A stretch of 64,000 nucleotides of DNA from Ruegeria marisrubri. Lineage in GTDB: Bacteria; Pseudomonadota; Alphaproteobacteria; Rhodobacterales; Rhodobacteraceae. Shown piece by piece: positions 47,528-56,283 of this stretch. Made by a program: the position numbers and the translations under genes. The stretch covers positions 844,651 through 908,650 of the forward strand of contig NZ_LQBQ01000001.1 in NCBI RefSeq assembly GCF_001507595.1, written 5' to 3'. How positions within the stretch are numbered: position 1 is the first letter of the stretch; every line of letters starts with the position of its first letter. The notes under the pieces were generated by a model. The model saw only the letters and a program-made list of their open reading frames with translations, made no database searches and was not told the origin of the DNA.

Positions 47528-47528
47528 C

Positions 47529-48806
47529 TCAGCCCCCTTTCACCGCGTCCACCGATGCCTCGAGAATGTCCATCGCCTCGGCAAAGATCTCGTCCGGGAT
47601 GGTCAGCGGCGCAAGGAAACGAATGACGTTGCCATAGACTCCGCAGGTCAGCAGAACGAGACCGCGCTCGAGCGCCTCGGCACGGATGGCATTGGCCATG
47701 TCGGGGTTCGGGGCGCTGCCATCGGCGGTGTTGAACTCGGCCGCCACCATGAAGCCCGGGCCGCGGATGTCCACCAGTTCCGGCGTGCGCTCGGCAATCG
47801 CGGCAAGCCGCTGCTTGAGCCGCGCGCCCAGTTCGTTGGCGCGGGCGCAGAGGTCTTCCTCTTCGATCACGTCCATCACCGCGTGCGCGGCCGCGATACC
47901 CAAGGGGTTGCCGCCATAGGTGCCACCCAGACCTCCGGGCTGGGCCGCGTCCATGACGTCGGCGCGTCCGGTCACGGCCGCCAGAGGCAGACCGCCCGCC
48001 AGGCCCTTGGCCATTGTGGTGATGTCCGCGGCCACGTCATAGCCTTCCATCGCGAACAGGTGGCCGGTGCGGGCAAAACCTGTCTGTACTTCGTCGGCGA
48101 TCATCAGGATGCCGTGCTGATCGCACAGCGCGCGCAGCCCACGCATCAGTTCGGCCGGAGCCGGATAGAACCCGCCCTCGCCCTGAACAGGCTCGATGAT
48201 GATGGCGGCAACGCGCTCGGGGTCCAGATCGGCCTTGAACAGCTTTTCGATCGCCCCCAGCGCATCGGCGGCATTGGTGCCATGCAGCTCGACCGGGAAC
48301 GGAACGTGGAACACGTCCGGCATCATCGCGCCAAAGCCCTTCTTGTAGGGCGCGACCTTGCCGGTCAGCGACATGCCCATGAAGGTGCGGCCATGGAATC
48401 CGCCGCCAAATGCGATGACGGCCGGACGACCGGTCGCTGCACGGGCGACCTTGATGGCGTTCTCGACGGCTTCGGCACCGGTGGTGACGAAGATGGTCTT
48501 TTTCTCGAAATCGCCCGGAACCTTCTCGTTCAGCCGCTCGGCGAGGCGGACATAGTTCTCGTAAGGCAGAACCTGGTGGCAGGTATGGGTGAAATTCGCC
48601 ATCTGGCGCTGCACCGCGTCCATCACCTTGGGGTGGCAGTGGCCGGTATTCACGACAGCGATCCCGGCGGCAAAGTCGATATAGCGGCGCCCTTCAACGT
48701 CCCAGACCTCGGCGTTCTTGGCGCGCTCCACATAAATCTGGGTCTGCATCCCGACACCCCGGGAAATGGCCGCCTCGCGGCGTTCTGCAATCTGTGCGTT
48801 GGACAT
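47529..48806 (-). CDS. gabT: 4-aminobutyrate aminotransferase
   Basis: This PLP enzyme transfers the amino group of GABA to 2-oxoglutarate, giving succinate semialdehyde and glutamate. The 425-residue class III aminotransferase shows YIDFAAGIAVVNTGHCHPKV, VTTGAEAVENAIKVARA, FHGRTFMGMSLTGKV, the EPVQGEGGF segment with LMIADEVQTGFARTG, and the PLP Lys in TTMAKGLAGGLPLAAVTGR. The ATG at 48806 has AAAGGAAA upstream and matches the family start. It is the first gene of gabTD and diverges from an XRE-cupin regulator, the expected controller. The substrate is taken from close similarity plus the gabD neighbour. Confidence 0.94.
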   Translation of the reverse strand: MSNAQIAERREAAISRGVGMQTQIYVERAKNAEVWDVEGRRYIDFAAGIAVVNTGHCHPKVMDAVQRQMANFTHTCHQVLPYENYVRLAERLNEKVPGDFEKKTIFVTTGAEAVENAIKVARAATGRPAVIAFGGGFHGRTFMGMSLTGKVAPYKKGFGAMMPDVFHVPFPVELHGTNAADALGAIEKLFKADLDPERVAAIIIEPVQGEGGFYPAPAELMRGLRALCDQHGILMIADEVQTGFARTGHLFAMEGYDVAADITTMAKGLAGGLPLAAVTGRADVMDAAQPGGLGGTYGGNPLGIAAAHAVMDVIEEEDLCARANELGARLKQRLAAIAERTPELVDIRGPGFMVAAEFNTADGSAPNPDMANAIRAEALERGLVLLTCGVYGNVIRFLAPLTIPDEIFAEAMDILEASVDAVKGG

Positions 48807-48958
48807 GACATTTCCTTTCGCGAATGTCGGGCCGGCGGCCCTTGTTTCTTGATCCGCGAACAGTAGAGGGTTGGGGTATCGCTTAAAAGTCTGTTTCTTG
48901 ATTGGCATAACTCATTGTTTTGTTTATTTTGGTTCACCCAACGTTGAGGATATCGAAC

Positions 48959-49525
48959 ATGGCGAACACTCTTGACGAGGATCTGGAACTGGGATTGCGG
49001 CTGCGCGCCTTGCGCGAACGGGCTGGGCTGTCGCAGCGTGCTCTTGCAAAGCGCGCCAACGTGACCAATTCCACGATTTCGCTGATCGAATCCGGCAAGA
49101 CGAACCCCTCGGTAGGCGCGTTACGGCGGATTCTGGATGGCATACCGGTCAGCCTGTCCGAGTTCTTTGCCTTCGAGCCGGAGCCGGAGAAAACCGTGTT
49201 CTACGCGGCAGAGGATCTGACCGAGATCGGCAAGGGCGGGGTTTCGCTGAAACAGGTCGGCACCAACCTTTTCGGCCGGGCGATGATGATCCTGATGGAA
49301 ACCTACGAGGTGAACGCGGACACCGGCCGCGTCATGTATGGACACGAGGCCGAGGAAGGCGGCATCGTGATCTCGGGCCGGATCGAGGTAACGGTGGGCG
49401 ACCAGCGAAAGATTCTCGGACCGGGTGACGCCTATTACTTCGACAGCCGCACGCCGCACCGGTTCCGTCAGGTCGGCCCCGAGAAATGCGTCATCGTCAG
49501 CGCCTGCACGCCGCCGACATTCTGA
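48959..49525 (+). CDS. XRE-family regulator with C-terminal cupin domain (PuuR-like)
   Basis: A 188-residue DNA-binding protein. The helix-turn-helix is at about residues 12-65 (LGLRLRALRERAGLSQRALA, then VTNSTISLIESGKTNPSVGA). A cupin sensor follows, with GHEAEEGGIVISGRIEVTVG and LGPGDAYYFDSRTPHRF. The layout matches PuuR-type repressors of putrescine breakdown. The ATG at 48959 gives the family start. It diverges from gabT over about 150 AT-rich bases and converges on the aldehyde dehydrogenase gene. It probably controls gabTD and perhaps the other polyamine genes, sensing an intermediate through the cupin. Confidence 0.9.
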   Translation: MANTLDEDLELGLRLRALRERAGLSQRALAKRANVTNSTISLIESGKTNPSVGALRRILDGIPVSLSEFFAFEPEPEKTVFYAAEDLTEIGKGGVSLKQVGTNLFGRAMMILMETYEVNADTGRVMYGHEAEEGGIVISGRIEVTVGDQRKILGPGDAYYFDSRTPHRFRQVGPEKCVIVSACTPPTF

Positions 49526-49538
49526 CCGGAGCGCTGCT

Positions 49539-50987
49539 TCAGGCCGGAGACAGGATGTGTTTCACGCCCTGGTACCCGGACAGGCCCCAAGGCCCCAATT
49601 CGCGGCCGATACCGCTGGCCTTGAAGCCGCCCCAGGCGGAGTCCGGGTATACGATCTGGGGCGTGTTGATCCAGATCTGGCCGGCCTCGATCCGGTCGGC
49701 GATAGCCTTGCCGCGGTCCCAGTCATCGGACACCACCGATCCGACAAGGCCATAACCGGTGTCATTTGCGATCGCTATGGCCTCTTCAACCGTCCCGAAG
49801 GTCGTTGTCGCCAGCACCGGGCCAAAGATTTCTTCGCGCCAGATCGCGTGATCGTGGGGCACGTTCCGGTAAATTGTGGGCTGGATGAAGTTCCCGGACC
49901 CAAGGTCCAATCCGCCGCCCCCGGCAACGCAGTCCAGTCCATCCACCTTGGCCTTTGCCAGGTAGTCGAGGACCTTGTGGTATTGCGCGCGGGTCGTGAT
50001 CGGCCCCATCTCGGCGCCCTCGTCAAAGGGCGAACCGACTTTGATGCCGCGCGTCCTCTCGACAACAGCCTCGATCAAGGCAGGCTCGATCGACCGATCC
50101 ACGATCAGCCGCGAGGTGGCCGAGCAGATCTGGCCGCAATTGAAGTAAATCCCGCCAATGATGCATTCGACCGCCTGTTCGATATCCGCATCCGCCGTCA
50201 CGATGATCGGCGATTTGCCCCCCAGTTCCAGCGCGACAGGCAGGCAACGCGGTGCCACCGCAGCCATCACCTTGGCGCCGATCATGTTCGATCCGGTAAA
50301 GGAAATCTTGCGCAGCTCGGGCGCCGAGGTCAGGGCAATGCCGACCTCTGCCCCGCCGGTCACGATGTTCAGAACGCCGGCTGGCAACCCGATCTCTTCG
50401 GCAATATCGGCATAGACCAGTTCGATCAGCGGCGTCATTTCCGAGGTCTTCATCACCGCCGTGCATCCCGCCGCCAGTGCGGGCGCGATCTTCCATGCGC
50501 TGGTCACCAGCGGAAAGTTCCACGGAACGATCAGCCCGACCGGCCCGACCGGCTCGTGCCGCACCAACCCGAAATGCTCGCCGCCTGCGTGGTCCACCCG
50601 CGCATTCTGTCTGGCATCGAGCGTATCGGCGAGGCTGGCATAATAGTCGAAGGTGGCAATCGCGTCGCCGACATCGATCTCGGCCTCGACGCGCGGCTTG
50701 CCGTTGTTGCGCATCTGAAGCGCGACCAGCGCATCTTGCCGGGCTTTGAGACCACGGGCAAAGCCACGCAGGAATTCGGCGCGGGTAGCGCTGTCGGTGT
50801 CTTTCCATGCTGCAAAGGCCGATGCAGCGGCAGCAGAGGCATCCGCTACATCCTGCGCGTTTCCTGCCGGAACCGCCGCAAAACGCGCGTTGGTCGACGG
50901 GTCATGCACATCCAGCAGCGCCGCGCCCTCGTCCGAACGCCATTCGCCGTTCACAAATATGCCTGTCTTTCGGTCCAGCAAGTTCAC
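49539..50987 (-). CDS. Aldehyde dehydrogenase, PuuC/betaine-aldehyde type
   Basis: A 482-residue NAD(P)-dependent aldehyde dehydrogenase. Motifs are VPWNFPLVTSAWKIAPALAA, the FTGSNMIGAKVM turn, VALELGGKSPIIVTADAD with the catalytic Glu, FNCGQICSATSRL with the catalytic Cys, and REEIFGPVLATTTF. The closing GGFKASGIGRELG is normal. Residues fit aminoaldehyde or betaine-aldehyde oxidation. It lies downstream of the PuuB-like oxidase on the same strand (73-base gap), so it probably oxidises the aldehyde made by that enzyme to GABA or a GABA derivative. It converges on the XRE-cupin gene 13 bases away. Confidence 0.9.
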   Translation of the reverse strand: MNLLDRKTGIFVNGEWRSDEGAALLDVHDPSTNARFAAVPAGNAQDVADASAAAASAFAAWKDTDSATRAEFLRGFARGLKARQDALVALQMRNNGKPRVEAEIDVGDAIATFDYYASLADTLDARQNARVDHAGGEHFGLVRHEPVGPVGLIVPWNFPLVTSAWKIAPALAAGCTAVMKTSEMTPLIELVYADIAEEIGLPAGVLNIVTGGAEVGIALTSAPELRKISFTGSNMIGAKVMAAVAPRCLPVALELGGKSPIIVTADADIEQAVECIIGGIYFNCGQICSATSRLIVDRSIEPALIEAVVERTRGIKVGSPFDEGAEMGPITTRAQYHKVLDYLAKAKVDGLDCVAGGGGLDLGSGNFIQPTIYRNVPHDHAIWREEIFGPVLATTTFGTVEEAIAIANDTGYGLVGSVVSDDWDRGKAIADRIEAGQIWINTPQIVYPDSAWGGFKASGIGRELGPWGLSGYQGVKHILSPA

Positions 50988-51060
50988 GGCCGGGTCTCCG
51001 TAGTTGTTTGGGCCGCCCCCTTGGGGCGCGGCACAAAGTGGTGAATTGAACGAAGCCGTC

Positions 51061-52458
51061 TCAGACCAGCGGAAAGCCCAGCTTGGTGACGCCCTTCAGC
51101 CAGAGGTTCCGCCAGCCGCCTTTCTTGTCGGCGGTATCCATCGCATACATGGTGATCTGTGCGCCGATATGGCGGAATGGCTCGGGCGGGATCCAGTTCG
51201 GCATGGTCCTTGCGAACTCCATCTCGAGCTCGGGCCTGTCGCTGCCGAACAGCTTGGCCAGACCGAACTCGGCGCCGAACCGGCTGGTCGAGACGCCGAA
51301 GCCGGAATACCCCCCGGCATAGACCGCCTTGCCTCCGAAATAGGTCTGGAAATGCACCGCCATCCGCGTGGTCAGGCCAATCGGCCCGCTCCAGGCGTGG
51401 CTGAACCGCAGGTCATCAAGCTGCGGGAAGGTGCGGAAAAAGGCGTCCGCAAGGTTCTCGTAGGGCTCGGGGGTGCGGTCGAGTTCAGGGTCGCGCGGGC
51501 TGTTCATGAAATAGCCCAGCCGGCCGCCGAACAGAATCCTGTTGTCCTTGGTCAGGCGCATGTAGTTGAGCTGTGTGCGGGTGTCATAGACGCCCTGCCG
51601 GCTGGCCCAGCCGATCCGCGCCATCTGCTCGTCGCTCAGTGGTTCGGTCATCAGTACCCGGTCGCGGACCATGGCGACACGGCTGCGGATCTTCTTGTGC
51701 CCTGCCGCAAAGGCGTTGGTGCAGAGCAGCACCTTGGGTGTATGCACCTCGCCGTCGCGGGTGACGACGCGCAGGTGACTGCCTTCGTCCTCGATCCGCT
51801 TCATCGGGCATTGTTCGTACAGCCGCACACCCAGCGACAGCGCCGCGTGCTTCAGCCCCCAGGCCAGTTTCGCCGGATGCACCGTGCCGCTGTTCTTTTT
51901 CGACCAGAGCGCGCCATGGAACAAAGGGGAATTCAGTTGCTTGCGGGTCGCTTCACGATCCAGCAGTTCGACGTCGTGGCCATGGACCTCGTGCAACTCG
52001 TATTCCTCGCGCACCACGTCGATGTGGTCCTCGCTGACGGCCACGGTCAACTCGCCATTCCATTCGGCGTCGCAGTCGATCTTGTGGCGCTGCAGCGTGT
52101 CGAGAAAGCCCCGCATGTTGGCATGGCCCAACTGCTCCAGCCGCTCCAGATCGTTCGGGAAAACCCGCACCGCATTGTGCAGCCCGTGCATGACCGAGGT
52201 CGAGACGATGCCACCAGGCCGGCCCGAGGCGCCATAGGCAACCTTTTCCGCCTCGATCAGCACGACGTCGAGACCGGGATCGGCCTCCTTGGCCTGAATC
52301 GCCGCCCAAAGGCCGGTGAATCCGCCGCCGACAATCAGCAGATCGGCATCGGTGCGGCCGATCAGTTGCGGCTCGATCGCGGGAACCTCGCCATTGCCGT
52401 CCAGCCAGAAAGGAAACAGGGTCACGTCCCGTAGTGCGGTTTTGCTGAGCTCTGTCAT
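51061..52458 (-). CDS. FAD-dependent amine oxidase, PuuB-like (DAO fold)
   Basis: A 465-residue flavoprotein of the DAO family. The FAD motif is DLLIVGGGFTGLWAAIQAKE (near residue 40), followed by EAEKVAYGASGRPGGIV. A LAWGLKHAALSLGVRLYE segment and the late GYSGFGVSTSRFGAEFGLAK motif fit gamma-glutamylputrescine or related oxidases. In the Puu pathway the enzyme oxidises the free amine of gamma-glutamylputrescine. No puuA or puuD is present in this window, so the real substrate may be another amine. It sits between the cupin gene (122-base gap) and the aldehyde dehydrogenase gene. The name puuB is avoided for that reason. Confidence 0.85.
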   Translation of the reverse strand: MTELSKTALRDVTLFPFWLDGNGEVPAIEPQLIGRTDADLLIVGGGFTGLWAAIQAKEADPGLDVVLIEAEKVAYGASGRPGGIVSTSVMHGLHNAVRVFPNDLERLEQLGHANMRGFLDTLQRHKIDCDAEWNGELTVAVSEDHIDVVREEYELHEVHGHDVELLDREATRKQLNSPLFHGALWSKKNSGTVHPAKLAWGLKHAALSLGVRLYEQCPMKRIEDEGSHLRVVTRDGEVHTPKVLLCTNAFAAGHKKIRSRVAMVRDRVLMTEPLSDEQMARIGWASRQGVYDTRTQLNYMRLTKDNRILFGGRLGYFMNSPRDPELDRTPEPYENLADAFFRTFPQLDDLRFSHAWSGPIGLTTRMAVHFQTYFGGKAVYAGGYSGFGVSTSRFGAEFGLAKLFGSDRPELEMEFARTMPNWIPPEPFRHIGAQITMYAMDTADKKGGWRNLWLKGVTKLGFPLV

Positions 52459-52580
52459 CTCTTCGGTCTCGTGCCGTAGTCGTCTTTTGTCGCCCGGCGG
52501 CAGAACGGAAAAGTCGGTCTGCGCCGGGCCAGGATCGGCCGCCTTGCGGGTGCGCCACAGCGGCCGGGGAGTTCGCGTCG

Positions 52581-52946
52581 TCAGTCGTTGTAGATCACGT
52601 AGATCTTGCGCAGGGTCTCGAGCACCTCGAAACGGCCTTCGAACCCCTTGGGCACAATATAGCTGTCGCCGGGGCCGAATTCATGCACCGTGCCATCGGG
52701 ATCGGTCAGCGCGACCTTGCCCGACAGGACCAGGCAGAACTCGTTCGTGTCGGGATAGCTGAGCGTTTCGGCATAGGGCGTGCATTCCCAGGTGCCGACC
52801 AGGAACTTGCCGTTCTCGGTCTCATAGTGCAGCGCGCCGGTTTCCTCGGCCTTGCCCGAGAGAACCGCCTCGGCCGGGACGACCGAGCAGGCTTCGAGCG
52901 GGCCATTGCTCAGGCCGTCTTTGGAAAGTGCGATAACGGAGGACAT
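52581..52946 (-). CDS. Cupin domain protein (DUF861/EutQ-like)
   Basis: A 121-residue single-domain cupin. The motifs YETENGKFLVGTWECTPYAE and FCLVLSGKVALTDPDG, then FGPGDSYIVPKGFEGRFEV, follow the cupin_3 pattern, which lacks the full set of metal-binding His. Relatives occur beside amine-catabolism genes as small enzymes or binding proteins, with no fixed function. It heads the minus-strand unit cupin - oxidase - aldehyde dehydrogenase and diverges from the LysR gene across about 190 bases. It may bind or process an amine intermediate. Confidence 0.85.
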   Translation of the reverse strand: MSSVIALSKDGLSNGPLEACSVVPAEAVLSGKAEETGALHYETENGKFLVGTWECTPYAETLSYPDTNEFCLVLSGKVALTDPDGTVHEFGPGDSYIVPKGFEGRFEVLETLRKIYVIYND

Positions 52947-53107
52947 CAGGTTGTTTCCCTTGTTTCTTTCCGGCGCAAGTTGTCGCCGGTTGTTGCCTGT
53001 TCACCTGCACCCGCCCACGCTCAACACAGGAGGCGCGGCATGGCACGGATCGTCTGCTGACCCAGGCTAGGGATAATCGCGCCGCCTAAAATAACGCTTT
53101 GCAATAC

Positions 53108-53134
53108 GATACATTTGGTGATTTCAATGCATCC
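53108..53134. promoter_or_regulatory. Operator-like site A directly before the LysR start
   Basis: The 27 bases run GATACATTTG, then seven variable bases, then CAATGCATCC, and end immediately before the LysR ATG at 53135. The outer parts match site B at 54027-54053. An autoregulatory binding site for the LysR protein is the simplest reading. Confidence 0.55.
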
Positions 53135-54028
53135 ATGAAGATCTCGGGCTCTGACATCCACCTGCTGACCGTTTTCGATAGTGTCGTGCGAAACAACGGC
53201 TTTTCCGCCGCGCAGGCGGAGCTGGGACTCAGCCAGCCGACGATTTCCAACCATATCACCGCGCTCGAAAAGCGGCTGGGGGTAAAGCTGTGCCAGCGTG
53301 GGCGGCGCGGCTTTCTGCTGACCGAAAAGGGCCGGATGGTGCATCAGATCAGCCAGGACCTGCTGGAAACGCTGGACGCACACTCTAGCGAACTGGCCGC
53401 GCTCAAGAGCAATCTGGTCGGGCGGCTGAAAGTGGCGGTGGTGGATTGCGTTGCCACCGACCAGAACATGAAGCTGCCCGAGGCGATCAACAGGCTGGCC
53501 GAAACCGCCCCCGCCATCCGGCTGGAACTGAGTGTTGAACGGCCGCAAAACATCCTGAGCGGCGTTGCCAGCGGCGAGTATCACGTTGCGCTCGGCGGCT
53601 TCGACAACCGGATCAACGGGCTGGAATACGAAGACCTCTACGAAGAACATCATGCGCTTTTTTGCGGCAAGGCGCACCCTCTGTTCGAACTCCCGGACGA
53701 GGAGATCACCCAGGAAATCGCCTACGCACACCCTTGGGTGCATCGCGGTTATTGGAGCCGCCAGCGCCAGAAAACCTTTATGCAAGTCGATGCAGACCGG
53801 ATCGCGCATCATATCGAGGCGCAGTTGATCCTCATCCTCAGCGGCAGTTATCTGGGGCTGCTGCCGGTTCACCACGCCGCCATTTACGAGGCATCCGGGC
53901 GGCTGCGCCGCCTGCCCATGACCAACGACGATTTCACGTCGAAGATTCAAATGGTCACCAGATCGGGGCACAAGCAAAAGGTCATCGCATTCTTTTGCGA
54001 TGCTCTGCGCCAGCAATATTCCGGCTGA
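53135..54028 (+). CDS. LysR-family transcriptional regulator of the polyamine/guanidino region
   Basis: A 297-residue regulator. The N-terminal helix-turn-helix is at about residues 5-65 (DIHLLTVFDSVVRNNGFSAA, then ELGLSQPTISNHITALEKRL). The effector domain follows (GRLKVAVVDCVATDQNMKLP, LSGVASGEYHVALGGFDNR, HPLFELPDEEITQEIAYA). The ATG at 53135 is chosen over an in-frame TTG at 53099. It diverges from the cupin unit and lies upstream of the ureohydrolase-Pot operon. Matching dyad sites flank it at 53108 and 54027. It probably autoregulates and controls the ureohydrolase operon, with an effector such as agmatine or putrescine. Confidence 0.92.
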   Translation: MKISGSDIHLLTVFDSVVRNNGFSAAQAELGLSQPTISNHITALEKRLGVKLCQRGRRGFLLTEKGRMVHQISQDLLETLDAHSSELAALKSNLVGRLKVAVVDCVATDQNMKLPEAINRLAETAPAIRLELSVERPQNILSGVASGEYHVALGGFDNRINGLEYEDLYEEHHALFCGKAHPLFELPDEEITQEIAYAHPWVHRGYWSRQRQKTFMQVDADRIAHHIEAQLILILSGSYLGLLPVHHAAIYEASGRLRRLPMTNDDFTSKIQMVTRSGHKQKVIAFFCDALRQQYSG

Positions 54029-54053
54029 TACATTTGCCCAGACAAATGCATTC
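54027..54053. promoter_or_regulatory. Operator-like dyad site B upstream of the ureohydrolase-Pot operon
   Basis: ATACATTTG and CAAATGCAT flank six central bases. The arms match in eight of nine positions, with a perfect inner CATTTG-N6-CAAATG. The site overlaps the LysR stop codon and lies about 90 bases before the ureohydrolase ATG. It matches site A at 53108-53134 in both outer parts. The spacing fits a LysR-type T-N11-A element. Confidence 0.6.
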
Positions 54054-54141
54054 GTTGACGCCCTGATATTTATGGGCCCTGCCATCGTGCACTAGCGTTT
54101 TCGGAACCTGCCAACCTGCCTTGTCAGAAAAGGGTCTCCGG

Positions 54142-55104
54142 ATGCGCGACAAGCCCACACCCCCGTTCAATCAACCTCTTGGCGGCAACGCCATGCCGCG
54201 TTTCGGCGGGGACGCCACCATGATGCGGCTGCCGTCGCAGAAGACGGCCGAAGGGCTGGACGCCTGTTTCGTGGGCATTCCGATGGATATCGGCGCATCC
54301 AACCGGGCCGGCACCCGCCACGGGCCGCGCGCGATCCGCGCCGAAAGCTGTATGCTGCGCCCGTTCAACATGGCCACCGGCGCAGCCCCCTTTGCCAACA
54401 TGCAGGTTGCCGATATCCGCGACATCGCGATCAACACCTTCGACCTGAAAAAGACCGTCGATATCATCACCGCCGGCTACAAGGACATTCTGACGAACGA
54501 CGTCGTGCCCCTGACGCTGGGCGGCGACCACACCCTGACCTATCCGGTTCTGCGCGCCATCGCCGACAGGCACGGCCCGGTCGCCCTGATCCATGTCGAT
54601 GCCCATGCCGATACCAATGACGAGATGTTCGGCGAGAAGATCGCGCATGGCACCCCGTTCCGCCGCGCCGTCGAGGACGGGCTGCTGATCAACGACAAGG
54701 TGTTCCAGATCGGCCTGCGCGGCACCGGCTATGCGCCCGGCGACTTCGACTGGGGCCGCGAACAGGGCTTCACCGTAATCCCGGCCGAAGAATGCTGGCA
54801 CAAGTCGCTGGCCCCGCTGATGGAGGACATCCGCAGGCAGATCGGCGACGCGCCTGTCTATCTGACCTACGACATCGACAGCCTGGACCCGGCCTATGCG
54901 CCCGGCACCGGCACCGTCGAGATGGGCGGCCTGACCACCATTCAGGCGCTCGAGATCGTGCGCGGCTGCGCCGGCCTGAACATCGTCGGCGGCGATCTGG
55001 TCGAGGTCTCGCCCCCCTATGACCCCAGCGGCAACACGGCGCTGATCGGCGCCAATCTGCTCTACGAGATGCTCTGCGTTCTGCCCAAGAGCCAGACCGC
55101 ATAA
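54142..55104 (+). CDS. speB: Agmatinase-family ureohydrolase, copy 1
   Basis: A 320-residue binuclear-manganese enzyme that splits a guanidino group to give urea and an amine. Metal ligands are visible in LTLGGDHTLTYPVL, IHVDAHADTNDE and TYDIDSLDPAYAPGTGT. The conserved AHGTPFRRAVEDGLL loop is close to agmatinase and guanidinobutyrase. The ATG at 54142 has AAGGG eight bases upstream; the in-frame TTG at 54121 has no such signal. It heads a plus-strand operon with the PotD-like binding protein (gap 21) and transporter. Agmatine or 4-guanidinobutyrate is the likely substrate. The two possibilities cannot be separated from the sequence. Confidence 0.9.
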   Translation: MRDKPTPPFNQPLGGNAMPRFGGDATMMRLPSQKTAEGLDACFVGIPMDIGASNRAGTRHGPRAIRAESCMLRPFNMATGAAPFANMQVADIRDIAINTFDLKKTVDIITAGYKDILTNDVVPLTLGGDHTLTYPVLRAIADRHGPVALIHVDAHADTNDEMFGEKIAHGTPFRRAVEDGLLINDKVFQIGLRGTGYAPGDFDWGREQGFTVIPAEECWHKSLAPLMEDIRRQIGDAPVYLTYDIDSLDPAYAPGTGTVEMGGLTTIQALEIVRGCAGLNIVGGDLVEVSPPYDPSGNTALIGANLLYEMLCVLPKSQTA

Positions 55105-55125
55105 GCCACCAACAAGGAGGACCCC

Positions 55126-56205
55126 ATGACCACTTCACTCACCCGCCGCCATTTCCTGGGCACGGTCGCCGCCGCCGGCGCCGCCACTCTCGCCGCCCCG
55201 TCGATTTCCCGCGCCGCATCGCGGACGCTCCGCGTCGGCACCTATGGCGGGTTCTTCGAGGACAGCTTCAAGGAATTCATCTACCCCGACTTCACCGCCG
55301 CGACCGGCATCGAGGTGCAGTCGATCGCGGTGCCGACCGGCGAGGCATGGCTGGTGCAGATCAAGAACGCCGCCCGCGCCAAGAGCGCCCCGACCGACGT
55401 GTCGCTGATGGCCGGCGTTCCGCGCAAGCGCGGGGCCGATCAGCAGCTGTTCAGGCGTCTGGATGACAGCAAGATCCCGAATCTCGCCAACCTGCCCGAA
55501 CACTTCATCGAGCGTTACGACGACGGCTCGCTCTATGCGGCCGGCGCGGTGTCCTGGTACATCACGCTGTGCACCAACACAGACGAGATCGCGGACGAGC
55601 CGCAAAGCTGGAACGCGCTGTGGGATCCGGCCAACAAGGACCTGATCGGCCTGCTGGCCCTGCCCTCGAACTCGTACCTGCTGGAAATCACCGCAGCGAC
55701 CCATTTCGGCGGCCCCGACATCCTGCAGACCCGCGAGGGCATCGAAAAGGTTTTTGCCAAGCTCGAGGAACTGGTTCCAAACGTCCGCCTCTGGTACCGC
55801 GACGAGGGCGCCTTCCAGCAGGCACTTCAGGACGGCGAGATCCCGATGGGCCAGTACTACCACGACGTGGCCGGGCTGGCCGCGGCCGAAGGCTTCCCGG
55901 TGCGTTCAACCTTCCCGAAAGAGGGCGGCGTGCTCGACTCGGGCTACTGGATCGTGCCGGAACACGCCGAGCCGGTCGACGAGGCGCATGAGTTCATCAA
56001 CTACATCTGCCAGCCCGAGATTCAGGCCAGCCTGTCGCGCAATGTCGGCACCGCGCCGGTGATCGACCCGGCCCTGACCGACCTGACCGCCGAGGAACTG
56101 GCCGCCGTCAGCAGCAGCCAGGCACCGATCCTCCCGCAATACCACATCTACAAGGAACACGGGGAATGGATCTCTGACCGCTGGAACCAGATGATCGGCG
56201 GCTGA
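55126..56205 (+). CDS. Polyamine-type ABC transporter substrate-binding protein (PotD-like), Tat-exported
   Basis: A 359-residue periplasmic binding protein. The N-terminus TTSLTRRHFLGTVAAAGAAT has a twin-arginine motif (TRRHFLG), so it is exported folded through Tat. The mature protein begins near ASRTLRVGTYGGFFEDSFKE and shows the PotD/PotF fold marks QIKNAARAKSAPTDVSLM, GAVSWYITLCTNTDEI and PQSWNALWDPANKDLIGLLA. GGVLDSGYWIVPEHAEPVDE is typical near the C-terminus. AAGGAGG lies five bases before the ATG. Substrate is not fixed: polyamines and guanidino compounds are both possible. A long hairpin follows before the ATPase gene. Confidence 0.9.
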   Translation: MTTSLTRRHFLGTVAAAGAATLAAPSISRAASRTLRVGTYGGFFEDSFKEFIYPDFTAATGIEVQSIAVPTGEAWLVQIKNAARAKSAPTDVSLMAGVPRKRGADQQLFRRLDDSKIPNLANLPEHFIERYDDGSLYAAGAVSWYITLCTNTDEIADEPQSWNALWDPANKDLIGLLALPSNSYLLEITAATHFGGPDILQTREGIEKVFAKLEELVPNVRLWYRDEGAFQQALQDGEIPMGQYYHDVAGLAAAEGFPVRSTFPKEGGVLDSGYWIVPEHAEPVDEAHEFINYICQPEIQASLSRNVGTAPVIDPALTDLTAEELAAVSSSQAPILPQYHIYKEHGEWISDRWNQMIGG

Positions 56206-56220
56206 GCCATCCCTCTCTAC

Positions 56221-56254
56221 ACGCCCGTCCCCGTTTGATTTCGGGGGCGGGCGT
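56221..56254 (+). terminator. Long stem-loop between the binding protein and ATPase genes
   Basis: ACGCCCGTCCCCG (56221-56233) and CGGGGGCGGGCGT (56242-56254) form a 13-base stem with one G-T pair and an eight-base loop. It lies 15 bases past the binding protein stop. As with the TAXI unit, it may keep binding protein mRNA more abundant than the transporter mRNA. Confidence 0.65.
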
Positions 56255-56283
56255 ACCCGCAATACCACCCGGAGACCCATGCC

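Noticed and set aside
46001..47626. 541-codon frame opposite gabD
   Set aside because: gabD and its operon partner gabT are unmistakable; the plus frame has no family match or ribosome site.
48807..48958. Specific operator for the XRE-cupin regulator in the AT-rich gap before gabT
   Set aside because: The gap is AT-rich with partial repeats, but I could not define a motif that repeats elsewhere.
49425..51044. 539-codon frame opposite the PuuC-like aldehyde dehydrogenase
   Set aside because: The dehydrogenase motifs on the minus strand are complete, and the plus frame has none.
51004..52434. 476-codon frame opposite the flavin oxidase gene
   Set aside because: The DAO fold motifs on the minus strand explain this stretch.
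51061..52458. Naming the flavin oxidase puuB
   Set aside because: puuA and puuD, which the Puu pathway needs, are not in the window.
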